Assembly (NCBI GenBank): GCA_028292065.1
Contig: JAQGNC010000151.1
Coordinates: forward strand, 1-5,771
Length of the DNA stretch: 5,771 nt
Source of the DNA: Betaproteobacteria bacterium
Lineage (GTDB): Bacteria > Pseudomonadota > Gammaproteobacteria > Burkholderiales > SG8-41
Reading direction: 5' to 3'
Position 1 is the first letter of the stretch. Each line of letters starts with the position of its first letter. The translations under genes and the position numbers were made by a program. Positions 5,484 to 5,771 of this stretch are shown piece by piece. The notes below the pieces were generated by a model that saw only the letters and a program-made list of their open reading frames with translations, was not told the origin of the DNA and did not search any database.

Positions 5484-5771
5484 ATGTCACGCACACGTAT
5501 GACCGGGGCCGCACGGCTCCTCGCTGTGCTTGCGCTGCTCGTGTCGAGCGCGTTCGCGTCGGCCGCCGAGAAGGTCCTGTACGACAAGCCTTCGGCGTAC
5601 AACAACATCATCGTGACCGAAGACGAAAGCGGCCTGCGCGTGCTCAGGTTCGAGCGCAGCGGCGCGCGCCAGAGCATCGCCAAACCCGGCGATCCGACGT
5701 TCCTCGGCTTCGCTTACACCAAGGTCGCTTTCGCCGGTCTCGCGCTCTCGCCCGAGCCCAAGCGCATCATG
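5484..5771 (+). CDS. Spermidine-synthase-like protein, exported (3' end outside window)
   Basis: Ninety-six codons are present before the window ends. The first 28 or so residues look like a signal peptide: MSRTRM plus GAAR, hydrophobic LLAVLALLV, then SSAFASA before AEK. The mature part, VLYDKPSAYNNIIVTEDESG followed by LRVLRF, GARQSIAKPGDP and GLALSPEPKRIM, matches my recollection of the beta-strand N-terminal domain of SpeE-like proteins. A SAM-type Rossmann domain with a GxGGG loop would be expected next, beyond the window. The SpeE segment DEFIYHEM is not kept; FAYTKVAFAG stands in its place, so true aminopropyl transfer is doubtful. Export would also be odd for an enzyme using decarboxylated SAM. 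ATG 5484 was chosen; ATG 5499 also leaves a full signal peptide, and neither has a clear ribosome site. The gene is transcribed divergently from the channel gene. Confidence 0.72.
   Translation, partial: MSRTRMTGAARLLAVLALLVSSAFASAAEKVLYDKPSAYNNIIVTEDESGLRVLRFERSGARQSIAKPGDPTFLGFAYTKVAFAGLALSPEPKRIM

Overview
The window is GC-rich, gene-dense bacterial DNA. Codons ending in G or C dominate, so long open shadow frames run antisense to real genes. An orphan Bug/TctC-type periplasmic binding protein, a spermidine-synthase-like protein and a GGGGTC(T/A)GACCCC palindromic repeat together suggest a betaproteobacterium, probably Burkholderiales or a relative. This placement is inference from gene content; no rRNA or other marker is present.

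Layout. Four genes run rightward with small gaps. First is the 3' part of a protein with a C-terminal response-regulator receiver domain (start to 664), whose phospho-acceptor Asp is replaced by Glu. Next is a TctC/Bug-type solute-binding protein with a signal peptide (681-1649). An AlkB-family Fe(II)/2-oxoglutarate dioxygenase follows, its ATG touching the previous stop (1650-2240). The last is an AAG/MPG-type 3-methyladenine DNA glycosylase (2278-2829). The last two genes form a putative alkylation-damage repair pair, one acting by direct reversal and one by base excision.

The convergent gap after the glycosylase is filled by an 89-bp, nearly perfect inverted repeat (2832-2920). It is built from four copies of one 13-bp palindrome in symmetric order. 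Its inner hairpin is followed by six T, so it reads as an intrinsic terminator for the rightward genes. Its outer end supplies the stop codon of the leftward gene, a large MscS-superfamily mechanosensitive channel (2918-5350).

A 133-bp divergent gap (5351-5483) separates the channel from the 5' end of a rightward spermidine-synthase-like gene with an apparent signal peptide, cut off by the window end. The gap contains a TATGAT -10-like hexamer with an inverted repeat directly against it.

I see no complete new defence or mobile system. The most unusual items are the repeat/terminator between 2832 and 2920, the D-to-E receiver domain, and the exported spermidine-synthase-like protein. No tRNA, rRNA, CRISPR array or transposase gene was recognised.
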